A stretch of 64,000 bases of DNA, from NCBI GenBank assembly GCA_002698985.1, contig PAAY01000041.1:1-64000 (forward strand). The letters are read 5' to 3'. Below are positions 17,159 through 26,576 of this stretch, one piece after another. This stretch comes from Saprospirales bacterium. GTDB lineage: Bacteria; Bacteroidota; Bacteroidia; Chitinophagales; Saprospiraceae. Every line of letters starts with the position of its first letter. The first letter of the stretch is position 1. The translations under genes and the position numbers were made by a program. The notes below the pieces were generated by a model. The model made no database searches. It saw only the letters and a list, made by a program, of their open reading frames with translations, and was not told the origin of the DNA.

Positions 17159-18151
17159 ATGAAAAAGCTTTTCTCCAGCGCTATCTTCATTTGCTTCTCA
17201 ATTCTGTTTGCCTTCGGGCAACAGGAGCCCATGTTCACCAAGTACATGTTCAACCCCCTCATCTTCAACCCGGCTTATGCCGGCTCAAAGGAGTACATGT
17301 CGGTGGGCTTGCTGCACCGCAGCCAGTGGTATGAAATTGACGGAGCACCAACTACCCAAACGTTCACCCTACACACCCCCCTCCGCAACGAGCGGGTTGG
17401 CGTCGGCTTCAGCATTGTCAACGACAAGATCGGCCCATCCAACACCACCGGCGTAAACCTGGTGTATGCCTACCGCATCCCGATGGGCAAGGCCAAGCTC
17501 AGCATCGGCCTGCAGGCCGGGCTGGAAAGCTACCGGGCCGATTGGACCAAGCTGAACATCGAGGACCCGACCGACCCCTCTTTCCAGGAAAACGTGAACA
17601 AGATGCTGCCCAACTTCGGCGCTGGATTCTACATCTATACCCCACATTTTTACGTGGGCGGCTCTGTACCCCATCTCGTTGAATACGACCTCAGAAACAA
17701 TACCCAACTGGACATCTACGCACGTCAGATACGCCATTACTATTTCTTCGTCGGAACGGCCATTCCGCTGAATGGTCCGGCGCTGGTCTTCAAGCCCTCC
17801 ATGCTGATAAAGAACGTTGGCTGGGACAAGCGTGCCACCAAACTGGATGCCTTCCGCGACATCGGAGCGCCAAACGAGTTCGACATCGACCTCTCACTGC
17901 TGTTTCAGGAAACACTTTGGGTGGGTGCCTCGTTCCGGTCTTCATGGGCCAAGCTCATCGACGGAAAGAGCTCCTATGACTCCGCTGACATCTGGATTTC
18001 CCTGTTGATGAAAAACGGCTTCCGCATTGGCGCAGCCTACGACTATCCGCTCACTGAACTGTCGAACGTGACCACAGGAGCTTTTGAGATCATGGTGGGT
18101 TATGAGTTCAATTTCCGTGAGAAGCGGATCGTTACACCTCGTTACTTCTAA
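17159..18151 (+). CDS. PorP/SprF family type IX secretion membrane protein
   Basis: A 330-aa outer-membrane barrel with a signal peptide ending LFAFGQ. The family hallmark near the mature N-terminus is visible: EPMFTKYMFNPLIFNPAYAG, followed by HRSQWYEIDGAPTTQTF. By analogy with SprF in Flavobacterium and PorP in Porphyromonas it supports the surface localisation of a specific T9SS cargo, most likely the type B protein encoded 114 bp upstream. Bacteroidota genomes carry many copies, so it need not be the core machine's PorP. Confidence 0.93.
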   Translation: MKKLFSSAIFICFSILFAFGQQEPMFTKYMFNPLIFNPAYAGSKEYMSVGLLHRSQWYEIDGAPTTQTFTLHTPLRNERVGVGFSIVNDKIGPSNTTGVNLVYAYRIPMGKAKLSIGLQAGLESYRADWTKLNIEDPTDPSFQENVNKMLPNFGAGFYIYTPHFYVGGSVPHLVEYDLRNNTQLDIYARQIRHYYFFVGTAIPLNGPALVFKPSMLIKNVGWDKRATKLDAFRDIGAPNEFDIDLSLLFQETLWVGASFRSSWAKLIDGKSSYDSADIWISLLMKNGFRIGAAYDYPLTELSNVTTGAFEIMVGYEFNFREKRIVTPRYF

Positions 18152-18231
18152 AAGAATGCGTTCAGGGGTGATGGCCGAACCTTGGTAAAAACGGTCATGT
18201 TCCAAAAACCACAACCACAATTTTTCAGACA

Positions 18232-20730
18232 ATGAAGGCTATGCGAATCATATCAACCCTTGCGATAAGCTTGCTGATGGCAACCTTTGCCATGGGGCAA
18301 ACCGCCAAGCTCAAGCAGGCCAAACAGGCCATGGACAACCTCGATTACATCCGTGCCATCGAGTTGTACAATGAGGTTTTGGAAGAGCACGACCTTGCCG
18401 AAGCCAAAATCAACCTGGCCGAGGCCTACCGCAAGATCAACGACACCGCAAACGCAGAATACTGGTATGGCCAGGTGGTGCGTCTGCCGGAGTCGGAGCC
18501 CATCCACAAACTTTACTACGGCATGATGTTGCAGCGCAACGGCCGCTGCGAAGAGGCCCGCAACTGGTACGACGCCTATACCGAACTGGTGCCCAACGAC
18601 GAGCGGGGCCAATACCTCAAGGAAGCCTGCGACTACGAAGATGACCTGCTCAACCGCAACCTCGGCCTGTACGAAATCAAACTCTGCGATTTCAACTCCC
18701 GCTCTGATGATTTCGGTCCGCAATTTTACCGTGGCGGCCTGGTCTTTTCTTCGGAACGTGACACCAACCCCATCATCCGCCGAACCCATACCTGGACGGG
18801 CAACCCCTTCCTGGAACTATACTACCTGGATGTGCGCCAACTGGGCAACAAAGAAGGCGAATGCGGCAACTACATCTTTGGAAGACCGGAGAAATTCTCC
18901 AATGAAATCAACTCCAAATACCACGATGCCACTGTCTCCTTCTCCAAAAACGGCGAGGAGGTCTTCTTTACCCGTAACAACTTCGTCGACGGCAAAAAAG
19001 GCTTTGACGACGAAGGCATCATGCGCCTGAAAATTTTCTACGCCCGCAGCGAAGGCCACGGCAAATGGGGCGAGCTGGAAAGCCTGCCTTTCAACTCCAA
19101 CGAGTATTCCGTTGCCCACCCTGCCCTTTCGCCTGACGGCAACCGGCTCTACTTTACTTCCGACATGCCGGGCGGCTTCGGAGGCATGGACCTCTACTAT
19201 TCAGACAAAGAAAACGGCCGCTGGGGACCACCCCAAAACCTCGGCCCCACCGTGAATACCGAAGGCCACGAGATTTTCCCAACTGTTGCACCCGATGGGC
19301 ACCTGTATTTCGCTTCCGACGGACACATTGGCCTGGGCGGACTGGACATTTACTCAACCCAGGAAACCGCCCCTGGCACCTGGTCCAATCCGGAAAACCT
19401 CGGTGCTCCCATCAATTCACACGCCGATGATTTCAGCATTGTCTTCAATGCCGAAGGCACATGCGGATTTTTCACCAGCAACCGCGATGGCGGCATTGGC
19501 AAGGACGACATTTACAGCTTCCGCAAAACGGCCATTCCGGTTGAGGTGCTGGTATTTGACCAGAAAACCGAATTGCCACTGGAAGGCGCAAAAGTCTTTG
19601 TAGCTTGCATGGACGATACGCTGACTACCGATGCGCAGGGCAAAATCCACTTCCACATGAAGCTGGAAAAGTGCTGCGACCTGGCCGCCAGCATGACCGA
19701 CTACGAACCTGCAAAATCTGAAGCCTGCACCCGCAACATGACCCTGTCAGAACGCCTGGAAGTAAAGATTCCGATGGTGCGTATGGCTGAGTTCGTCGTG
19801 GAAGGCGTGGTCTTCGACGCAGCTTCTTCATTGCCCCTGGAAGGGGCGATGGTGACCATCATCGATGAAGACGGGCAGCCCGCTGCTCCCGAATTCATCA
19901 CCCCAAAGACGGGTAAATACTACTTCAAACTGGAGCGTGACAAGTGCTACCGGGTGAAGGCCGAAAAGAACGGCTACTTCGCCGGCATCGCCAACAACGT
20001 GTGCACCAAAGGCCTCGATCAGTCAGAGACCCTTCGGGAAAACCTCTACCTGTCGCCGACCTTCATGCAGCCCGGAGATGTTACCGAACGTGGCACAGAC
20101 CTGGGCACCACCGAAGAAACGCCCTACACCTATCTCGATCCGGCAACCGGCATCTGGATGGACAAAGACACCCGCCTGCCGGCTGATGGCCGCTACCCAG
20201 ACGGACGCCTTTACGAAAAAGGCGAGCTGAAAAGCGGTGGTACGGACCTGGTGCGCGGACCCACGACGCCAAGTCCTGACGACAACTACGCCATCCCCTA
20301 CCTGGTACACATCTATTACGATTTTGACAAGGCCTACATCCGCGATGACGCCATTCCGGAGCTGGAAAAGCTCTACACCCTGATGGTGGAAAACCCGCAG
20401 TACATCATCGAAATCGGATCGCATACCGACTCACGCGGCTCTTACCACTACAACCAACGCCTTTCACAACGCAGGGCTGAGGCCGTTGTGCGCTGGCTGA
20501 CCGATCGCGGCATCGACCGCAACCGCCTGGTGGCAAGGGGATATGGCGAGACCAAAAACGTGAACCACTGTAAGAACAATGTTCCATGTAGTGAAAAAGA
20601 GCACCAGCTCAACCGCCGCACGGAGTTCAAGGTGATTGGATGCATCGACTGCATCGAGCCGGAAAAGGCCATCATCTCTCACGAGAACCCGAACGTGAAA
20701 GTGGACGAGTGTAAAACATGTCCATTCTGA
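18232..20730 (+). CDS. PorE-like OmpA-family protein with TPR, PD40 and carboxypeptidase-regulatory-like domains
   Basis: An 832-aa exported protein. In order: signal peptide (ATFAMGQ), a TPR-like helical region of about 25-130, PD40/WD40-like propeller repeats of about 150-430 (HPALSPDGNRLYFTSD, FPTVAPDGHLYFASDG, FTSNRDGGIGKDDIYSF), two carboxypeptidase-regulatory-like domains of about 435-620, and a C-terminal OmpA domain (EIGSHTDSRGSYHYN, LSQRRAEAVVRWL) that binds peptidoglycan. This is the architecture of PorE, which ties the T9SS outer-membrane complex to the cell wall. It lies 80 bp after the PorP/SprF gene and ends at a strong terminator. It could equally be a cargo-specific paralogue. 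Confidence 0.88.
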   Translation: MKAMRIISTLAISLLMATFAMGQTAKLKQAKQAMDNLDYIRAIELYNEVLEEHDLAEAKINLAEAYRKINDTANAEYWYGQVVRLPESEPIHKLYYGMMLQRNGRCEEARNWYDAYTELVPNDERGQYLKEACDYEDDLLNRNLGLYEIKLCDFNSRSDDFGPQFYRGGLVFSSERDTNPIIRRTHTWTGNPFLELYYLDVRQLGNKEGECGNYIFGRPEKFSNEINSKYHDATVSFSKNGEEVFFTRNNFVDGKKGFDDEGIMRLKIFYARSEGHGKWGELESLPFNSNEYSVAHPALSPDGNRLYFTSDMPGGFGGMDLYYSDKENGRWGPPQNLGPTVNTEGHEIFPTVAPDGHLYFASDGHIGLGGLDIYSTQETAPGTWSNPENLGAPINSHADDFSIVFNAEGTCGFFTSNRDGGIGKDDIYSFRKTAIPVEVLVFDQKTELPLEGAKVFVACMDDTLTTDAQGKIHFHMKLEKCCDLAASMTDYEPAKSEACTRNMTLSERLEVKIPMVRMAEFVVEGVVFDAASSLPLEGAMVTIIDEDGQPAAPEFITPKTGKYYFKLERDKCYRVKAEKNGYFAGIANNVCTKGLDQSETLRENLYLSPTFMQPGDVTERGTDLGTTEETPYTYLDPATGIWMDKDTRLPADGRYPDGRLYEKGELKSGGTDLVRGPTTPSPDDNYAIPYLVHIYYDFDKAYIRDDAIPELEKLYTLMVENPQYIIEIGSHTDSRGSYHYNQRLSQRRAEAVVRWLTDRGIDRNRLVARGYGETKNVNHCKNNVPCSEKEHQLNRRTEFKVIGCIDCIEPEKAIISHENPNVKVDECKTCPF

Positions 20731-20748
20731 GGAACTAAGTCCCGAACA

Positions 20749-20791
20749 CGAAAGCCGATCCCGAAGAAATTTTGGGATCGGCTTTCGCTTT
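20749..20791 (+). terminator. Strong stem-loop terminator
   Basis: A perfect 14-bp stem (CGAAAGCCGATCCC with its complement, 20749-20762 and 20774-20787), an 11-nt loop, then CTTTT. It ends the T9SS cassette. Confidence 0.82.
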
Positions 20792-21208
20792 TGGGTGAGG
20801 AATGAGCTTGTCCGGCCCGTCTGACTGCCGGACAGGGACAGGCTGAACAGAGGGGTAATGAAACTGCTTGCCCCTCCCTACTCCCTACTCCCTACTCCTT
20901 TTTTCCTTTTCCTTCGGCAAATCTTCCTTCTCGTGACCCAAGTCACCTTTTGTTTGGGGCAATTCTTCCCAAATTTGCTTTCGTTAATGAATCAAAGGCT
21001 TTGTAATTATTTTAAACACCATGGCCATGCGTATGATTCTCCAAATGAGCCCCAAGCCGAAAGCTATCGGCTTTCGGTGCAGTGGTAGATGCCCCTGACT
21101 CCAGCGTCTCTCACAGCTAATTGATACACCACCTCACGGTTGTTGAATGAGTTGAATCCAACCATTGTTTAACCAGAGCCAGGAGCTCAAAAAAAATCAA
21201 CAACCGAT
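20792..21208. other. Non-coding interval with CCCTACT array and small inverted repeats
   Basis: It holds an inverted repeat TGTCCGGC/GCCGGACA near 20808-20842, a 7-bp array CCCTACT x3 at about 20874-20898 (as at 1-380), one copy of the recurring 10-mer CCTTCGGCAA (20911-20920), and a CCGAAAG/CTTTCGG hairpin near 21058-21079. A 76-codon frame at 20858 is low complexity and not accepted. No full promoter box is seen for the next gene. Confidence 0.5.
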
Positions 21209-22618
21209 ATGAAAGTAGAACAAATTTATACCGGATGCCTTGCCGAGGCAGCTTACTACATCGAGAGCAACGGCGAAGCCGCCATCATCGATCCCCTTCG
21301 TGAAACGGAGCCTTATCTCGAACGGCTCAAAGCCGACAATGCCAAGCTGAAGTACGTTCTGGAAACCCACTTCCACGCCGACTTCGTTTCCGGCCACCTC
21401 GACCTCGCTCGCAAAACCGGTGCAACAATTGTTTACGGACCAACTGCACAACCAAACTTCGAGGCCCACATTGCCAAAGACGGCGAAGAACTGAAAGTGG
21501 GCAACGTGACCATCGTGGTATTGCACACGCCCGGACACACCATGGAGAGCAGCACCTATCTGCTGCGTGATGAGAACGGTAAAGACTACGCCATCTTCAC
21601 CGGCGACACCCTCTTCCTCGGCGATGTGGGTCGCCCAGACCTGGCAGTGAAATCAGACCTCACACGTGAAGACCTTGCCGGTTATCTCTACGATTCGCTG
21701 CGCAACAAGATCATGCCGCTGGCCGACGATGTAATCGTTTATCCAGGCCATGGTGCCGGTTCAGCCTGCGGCAAGAAAATGAGCAAGGAAACCCAGGGCA
21801 CACTGGGTCAGCAGAAGAAAGTCAACTACGCCCTGCGCCCCGACATGACCCGGGAAGAATTCATCAAAGAAGTGACCACCGGACTGGTGGAACCACCCCA
21901 ATACTTCCCGAAAAATGCCGTCATGAACAAGATGGGCTACGAGAGCATCGATGAAGTGAAGAAAAAAGGCATCCATCCGCTCAGCGTTCGCGCTTTCAAA
22001 GCTGCCTGGGAAGGTGAAAATGCCCTGGTCATCGATACCCGCCACGAAGATGAGTACGCCAAAGGTTTCATCCCCGGTTCCATCTTCATAGGACTGGACG
22101 GGCAGTTTGCTCCCTGGGTTGGTGCGCTCATCCCCGATCTGAATCAGCCCATCCTCTTCATCTGCGAACCAGGCCGTGAAGAAGAGGTGGTCGTCCGCCT
22201 GGCCCGTGTGGGCTATGACAACCCCATTGGCTACCTCGAAGGTGGTTTTGAAGCCTGGAAAGCCGCTGGCGAGGATGTGGATACCATCGAAGAAGTGACT
22301 GCTGAGGAGTTCGCAAAAATCTTCAAGAAAGAGAAGGTCAACGTGCTGGACGTTCGCAAAGTGAGCGAGTACAACGAGCAGCACATCGAAGGGGCCATCA
22401 GCTTCCCGCTGGACTTCATCAACAAGAACTTCTCTCAACTGGACCGCGACAAGAAGTACTATGTTCACTGCAAGGGCGGCTACCGCTCACTCATTGCCGT
22501 GAGCATTCTGAAGAGCCGCGGTTTTGAAAAACTGGTCAACATACGGGGCGGTTTCGATGCATTGAAAGAAACCGACCTGCCCTTGTCTGAATACCGCGAA
22601 CAAGTAACTGAATTGTGA
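21209..22618 (+). CDS. Persulfide dioxygenase-type MBL hydrolase with two rhodanese domains
   Basis: A 469-aa cytoplasmic protein. Residues 1-220 are an ETHE1-like metallo-beta-lactamase domain with the metal motif LETHFHADFVSGH, HTPGHTMESS and FTGDTLFLGDVGRPDL. Two rhodanese domains follow: about 270-360, with putative active loop ICEPGREEE, and about 375-465, with active loop VHCKGGYRS around its Cys. Such proteins oxidise glutathione or protein persulfide to sulfite and pass sulfane sulfur between the domains, detoxifying sulfide. The gene stands alone with its own terminator. The bacillithiol or glutathione substrate is not resolved. Confidence 0.92.
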   Translation: MKVEQIYTGCLAEAAYYIESNGEAAIIDPLRETEPYLERLKADNAKLKYVLETHFHADFVSGHLDLARKTGATIVYGPTAQPNFEAHIAKDGEELKVGNVTIVVLHTPGHTMESSTYLLRDENGKDYAIFTGDTLFLGDVGRPDLAVKSDLTREDLAGYLYDSLRNKIMPLADDVIVYPGHGAGSACGKKMSKETQGTLGQQKKVNYALRPDMTREEFIKEVTTGLVEPPQYFPKNAVMNKMGYESIDEVKKKGIHPLSVRAFKAAWEGENALVIDTRHEDEYAKGFIPGSIFIGLDGQFAPWVGALIPDLNQPILFICEPGREEEVVVRLARVGYDNPIGYLEGGFEAWKAAGEDVDTIEEVTAEEFAKIFKKEKVNVLDVRKVSEYNEQHIEGAISFPLDFINKNFSQLDRDKKYYVHCKGGYRSLIAVSILKSRGFEKLVNIRGGFDALKETDLPLSEYREQVTEL

Positions 22619-22658
22619 TTTTGGCTGAATAGACGATTGTTCGATTTTCATACCGAAG

Positions 22659-22686
22659 GACCGGCCCGCAAGGGTCGGTCTTTTTT
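22659..22686 (+). terminator. Rho-independent terminator
   Basis: GACCGGCCC (22659-22667) pairs with GGGTCGGTC (22672-22680) with one G-U pair and a 4-nt GCAA loop, followed by six Ts. It separates the persulfide dioxygenase gene from the convergent barrel gene, whose stop codon is four bases later. Confidence 0.88.
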
Positions 22687-22689
22687 ACG

Positions 22690-24489
22690 TCAGAACAGAC
22701 TCACATAACCGAAATGCACTTTGGGATTCTGAAAGTCAGCGGGTGCGTTCTTGCGTTTTCCGAAGGCAAGCCCCAGGCTGAAAATGCCCGCCGAGGTCTC
22801 AAAGGTCATACCTGCGCCAAAGCCGAGCGGCCTGTCGTACCGGGTGGGCTGCCCGGCACGGCTGTCTTTCAGCCAGGCCCCGTCAGCGAAGGTGTAGAAG
22901 TAAGAATTCTGACCGGTCAGCAAGCGGTACTCCAGGGTAAAAATGGCATAGGCGGTGGCGAAAATGCTTTCTTCGTCAAAACCCCGCAACTGCCGGCTTC
23001 CGCCAATGCGGTACTGTTCGTTGCGGTAAATGGGATCCTCTGAGATCAGCCAGGCCCCTTTCAATCCTGACATCAGCGTGCTGCGCTGCGACAGGGGCAA
23101 AAAAGCCTGCAGATGCCCTTCGGCAACGAAACGGAAAGAGCGTTCGGGCAGGGTGTCGTAGAAACTTTCCGAAATGTTCAGGACGGCCTGGTTCCGCCGT
23201 ATCCTGCGATTGCCGGCACTGCCCCGCAACAGGATGGAAAAGCCCTTGCGGGGATTGTAGCGGTAGTCCAGCCTTTGCAGCAGCAATTCCAGACCGAAGT
23301 CGGTTTTCGTCACATCGAGCTGGTCAGGTGCCTTGCCGGCTGCCAGGGAGGCCGTGTCCACTTCTATCAGATTGGAGGCTGTGGAGTTCCAGAAGGCCTT
23401 GAGGTAGTTGCCGCCCTGGAGCAGGTACTGCACGCCGATGTTGCCGGTGATGTCGGTGTAGCTGCTGTCCAGTTTGAACTGATGAAAGCTGGTTTCAACA
23501 CCAAAAGGCAGGTCAAGCAGGTAGGGGTACGAAAATGCAAGGTCCAGTTTCTGGGTTTGCGGGCGAAGGCGTTCGAAGGCCAGCATGAGTCGCTCTCCCC
23601 TTCCGAAGGCATTGAGCAATTCGGTATTGAAGGTGCCTGTAAGAATGAGCTTGCGCTCGGGGCGCGTATTGTCGGGCAGCAAACCGAGGAGAAAGTCAAA
23701 ACGGCTGGCTTTTTTCTTTTCGAGGAAAAACCGGAGGTCGGCCTGCTGACCGGTGAAGGTCACCTGCACGTTTTGCTTTTCCCGAAGGAATGGAAGGTCC
23801 CGCAAGCGGTCTTTGGATTTGAGCAGGGTTTTCCGGCTGTAGGGTTCCCCCTTCTTAATGCCGAGGTAATTGGACAGATAGGTATTCGAGATCTTGACAT
23901 CCCCGCTGACCTGCAGGCTGTCCCAGAAAACCGCTTCGCCTTTGTCCAGCATGAGGCAGGCCTGCACCTTTCCTTCGGCAATGGCGATGGAATCAAGGTA
24001 AACGGCAGCAAAGGGATAACCGTTGTTTTCGGCTGTTTTGAGCAGTTGCTCTTCGATTTTTGCCAGTTCCTGAAAATTGAAAGTTTTGCCCTTGAAGAGC
24101 TTTTCCCGGAAGCCGCTTTTCGACAGGAATTCATCCGGGATCCCCCCGTTGCGAAGCGAAACCCATTCATAACGGGGGCCGGAATAAACCCAGGCTTTCA
24201 GGGTGTCTGAGTGGTAAGTGAAAGAATCGACAGAGGCTTCCAGCCAGGCCTCTTTCCGCAATTTCGCCACGGCAGCCTGCAGGGCATTCATTGCGGAGAG
24301 GCTGTCCTTGTAATAGGGTTTTACATCGAACACCCGGAGCTGTTCAGCTGTGGCGGGGGACACAGGAAGAAGCTGCACCACAACGGGCTGTTGCGCCGTT
24401 GCCCGCAGGGCGAAGAAAAAGCACAACAGACAAAGCCCCTCGAGGAAGGGGCTTCGGCAAAAGATGTATTTCTTTGAAAATGAATTCAT
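22690..24489 (-). CDS. BamA/TamA (Omp85) family outer-membrane protein
   Basis: A 599-aa protein; ATG 24489 gives a signal peptide ending ALRATAQ. Residues of about 60-230 form one or more POTRA-like units (GKTFNFQELAKIEEQLLKTA, then SNYLGIKKGEPYSRKTLLKS). The C-terminal 350 residues are the Omp85 barrel, with IGGSRQLRGFDEES carrying the conserved RGF motif of loop 6. With so few POTRA residues it is more TamA-like or an accessory Omp85 than BamA. It is last of three minus-strand genes after lipA (37-bp gap). Confidence 0.87.
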   Translation of the reverse strand: MNSFSKKYIFCRSPFLEGLCLLCFFFALRATAQQPVVVQLLPVSPATAEQLRVFDVKPYYKDSLSAMNALQAAVAKLRKEAWLEASVDSFTYHSDTLKAWVYSGPRYEWVSLRNGGIPDEFLSKSGFREKLFKGKTFNFQELAKIEEQLLKTAENNGYPFAAVYLDSIAIAEGKVQACLMLDKGEAVFWDSLQVSGDVKISNTYLSNYLGIKKGEPYSRKTLLKSKDRLRDLPFLREKQNVQVTFTGQQADLRFFLEKKKASRFDFLLGLLPDNTRPERKLILTGTFNTELLNAFGRGERLMLAFERLRPQTQKLDLAFSYPYLLDLPFGVETSFHQFKLDSSYTDITGNIGVQYLLQGGNYLKAFWNSTASNLIEVDTASLAAGKAPDQLDVTKTDFGLELLLQRLDYRYNPRKGFSILLRGSAGNRRIRRNQAVLNISESFYDTLPERSFRFVAEGHLQAFLPLSQRSTLMSGLKGAWLISEDPIYRNEQYRIGGSRQLRGFDEESIFATAYAIFTLEYRLLTGQNSYFYTFADGAWLKDSRAGQPTRYDRPLGFGAGMTFETSAGIFSLGLAFGKRKNAPADFQNPKVHFGYVSLF

Positions 24490-24526
24490 TTCAGCACCTT
24501 TCAACGCCGGGCGCCGAAGGTGTGTT

Positions 24527-25399
24527 TCACAAATGGCGCTCTGCGTGGTAAGAAGAACGAACAAGCGGCCCGCTTTCTACAAAGGCAAAGCCTTTTGACA
24601 TTCCCACCTCTTTGTATTCAGCGAATTTGTCGGGGTGAACGAACGCTGCCACCTCCAGGTGCATTTTGGTGGGCTGCAGGTACTGGCCGATGGTGAGCAC
24701 GTCACAGCCGTGTTCCACAAGGTCGTCCATGGTTTTGAAAACCTCCTCGTCCGTTTCGCCGAGGCCGACCATGATGCCGCTCTTGGTGCGCTTGCCGAAT
24801 TCTTTGGTGCGTTTGATCTGTTCCAGGCTGCGCTCGTACTTGGCTTGCGGTCTTACTTTTCGGTAGAGACGCTCCACGGTTTCCATGTTGTGGCTGACCA
24901 CCTCCTGTCCGGCAGAGATCATGCGCTCCAGGGCCCACCAGACACTACGCACATCGGGGATGAGGGTTTCGATGGTGGTTTCCGGGCTCAGCTCTTTGGT
25001 GAGCTTGACGGTCTGGTACCAGATTTCGGCGCCTTTGTCTTTCAGCTCGTCCCGGTTCACGCTGGTGATAACGGCGTGCTTCACCTCCATGAGTTTGATG
25101 GCCTCGGCCACCCGGCGGGGTTCGTCTTCGTCGTATTCAGGCGGCCTGCCCGTTTTCACGGCACAAAATGAACAGGAGCGGGTGCAGGTATTTCCGAGGA
25201 TCATAAAAGTGGCCGTACCGGCGCCCCAGCACTCGCCCATGTTGGGGCAATTGCCGCTCTGGCAAATGGTGTGCAGGTTGTAGGTGTCCACCAGGCTGCG
25301 AACGTGCTTGTACTTCTCTCCGATGGGCAGTTTGACCCGCAACCAGCTGGGTTTGCGCCTGCGCGGCGACTCCTGATCTACGATGGGTAATTCGATCAT
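24527..25399 (-). CDS. lipA: Lipoyl synthase
   Basis: A 290-aa radical SAM enzyme that inserts two sulfurs into octanoyl groups on lipoyl-dependent dehydrogenases. The auxiliary 4Fe-4S cluster motif [12 protein letters not shown] (Cys46, 51, 57) and the radical SAM motif CTRSCSFC (Cys72, 76, 79) are complete, and the C-terminal RSSY that ligates the auxiliary cluster is present. Length is normal. It lies 48 bp after a conserved outer-membrane gene and 37 bp before the Omp85 gene, so these probably form one transcript. No lipB is in the window. Confidence 0.97.
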   Translation of the reverse strand: MIELPIVDQESPRRRKPSWLRVKLPIGEKYKHVRSLVDTYNLHTICQSGNCPNMGECWGAGTATFMILGNTCTRSCSFCAVKTGRPPEYDEDEPRRVAEAIKLMEVKHAVITSVNRDELKDKGAEIWYQTVKLTKELSPETTIETLIPDVRSVWWALERMISAGQEVVSHNMETVERLYRKVRPQAKYERSLEQIKRTKEFGKRTKSGIMVGLGETDEEVFKTMDDLVEHGCDVLTIGQYLQPTKMHLEVAAFVHPDKFAEYKEVGMSKGFAFVESGPLVRSSYHAERHL

Positions 25400-25447
25400 T
25401 TGAAAGGAAAATTGGTCATGTGGAGCGGGATGCAGTCAGTGGCCGCA

Positions 25448-26230
25448 TCACCACCGTTTACCGAAATGCAAATGTAGGAAAAGGTTGATGAAGACCTGGC
25501 TATTTTGCACATCGCCGGTTTCAACCATGATGGGAACTTTCTTCGAAAAAACATCAACCATCAGTCCGGCTTCGATGGCTTTCACGTACTCATCAAATGC
25601 TCCCCAGTCGAAATGAATGGAGACTTTTCCATGGGCACCGGGAAGCAGGCTAAGTTCACCCAGGCCTTTGGTCCAGCCCGAGGCGCCGTGGATCTGCCAG
25701 ATGTTGAGGAATTGATCTGCGGTTTCAGGCGTGTACTTTCTCGAAACGGAGATGATGCCATCGGTTGCCCGGAGTTCGAGGTAGTAAGGCTTGAGAATGC
25801 CGAGTGAAACTCCTCCTTCATAAGCCAGGCCAACGGCCACTCCTTTGTGTTTGGCCTTTTCGGTAAAGTAACGCTTTATGCCCAGGCCTCCCCGCAAAAC
25901 GTAAAAGTTGTTTTGCTTGCCAAACTTGAACGGACGGGCGATACGGCCGTTGATGCTGCCGGGATTGTCGAAGCTCTGGCGGTATTCTTTCGGGTGTTTG
26001 ATCTCCCCGATTTCAGCATGGAAAAAGCGGGTGCGGTAGTAGGTTTCGAGATTGCCCATGGTGACACCAAAAGCAAAACCATTGGTGTGCAGGCGCAATC
26101 CGGCGGCAAATTCCTGGGTGTAAAGGATTCCGGTATTCTCCTGCATCGGACGGGGCTGAATAACCTCCTGCGCTTGCAAAGACAAGCAAAATGCGAGTAT
26201 GGGTAAAATGATTAAAATCCTCTTCTTCAT
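25448..26230 (-). CDS. Outer-membrane beta-barrel protein of unknown function upstream of lipA
   Basis: A 260-aa protein; ATG 26230 gives a signal peptide ending LSLQAQ. The mature protein opens with ENTGILYTQEFAAGLRLHTN, alternates as a barrel of perhaps ten to twelve strands and ends in FLHLHFGKRW. It looks like a conserved Bacteroidota outer-membrane family rather than a lone hypothetical, but I cannot name it. It is the first gene of the apparent lipA operon. Confidence 0.75.
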   Translation of the reverse strand: MKKRILIILPILAFCLSLQAQEVIQPRPMQENTGILYTQEFAAGLRLHTNGFAFGVTMGNLETYYRTRFFHAEIGEIKHPKEYRQSFDNPGSINGRIARPFKFGKQNNFYVLRGGLGIKRYFTEKAKHKGVAVGLAYEGGVSLGILKPYYLELRATDGIISVSRKYTPETADQFLNIWQIHGASGWTKGLGELSLLPGAHGKVSIHFDWGAFDEYVKAIEAGLMVDVFSKKVPIMVETGDVQNSQVFINLFLHLHFGKRW

Positions 26231-26576
26231 GCTATAGATGGACTGGGAGGTGGTAGCGGTAAATGTGGTTTTCCTGCGCAAAATAAAGGTTTGGTTTCAG
26301 ACAAACCAGCCCAAAGGCCAATTGTTTAGAATCTCTTTCGGAAAATGCACAGAATTGCCATATAGAGGACGGCAGGAAATGTGCCAGCCTTGCCTAAAGT
26401 TTGGCGAAGAAGAAAAATGCAGCCTTTCGAAAATGGATTCTTTCAAGGGATGAGGGATCAGGGATGAGGGATGAGGGAGCTAGCCAAAACTTTACAACCT
26501 ATAACTTACAACCTCATAATCCCTATAATCCTCCATAATCCTCTATAATCCTCCATAATCCTCATAATCCCCAACA
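26231..26576. repeat. Intergenic region with GGGATGA and ATAATCCTCC tandem arrays
   Basis: At 26448-26478 the 7-bp word GGGATGA/GGGATCA repeats four times. At 26515-26571 the 10-bp word ATAATCCTCC/ATAATCCTCT repeats five to six times, ending next to the stop codon of the ABC permease. It is the reverse complement of the GGATTATGGA array at 9368-9410. No gene is seen. Confidence 0.75.

Noticed and set aside
20858-21088. 76-codon plus-strand frame
   Set aside because: It begins in the CCCTACT array and shows no family signal, promoter or conserved start.
23113-24210. 365-codon frame opposite the Omp85 gene
   Set aside because: It is antisense to a gene with clear family motifs. Composition is that of a shadow frame.
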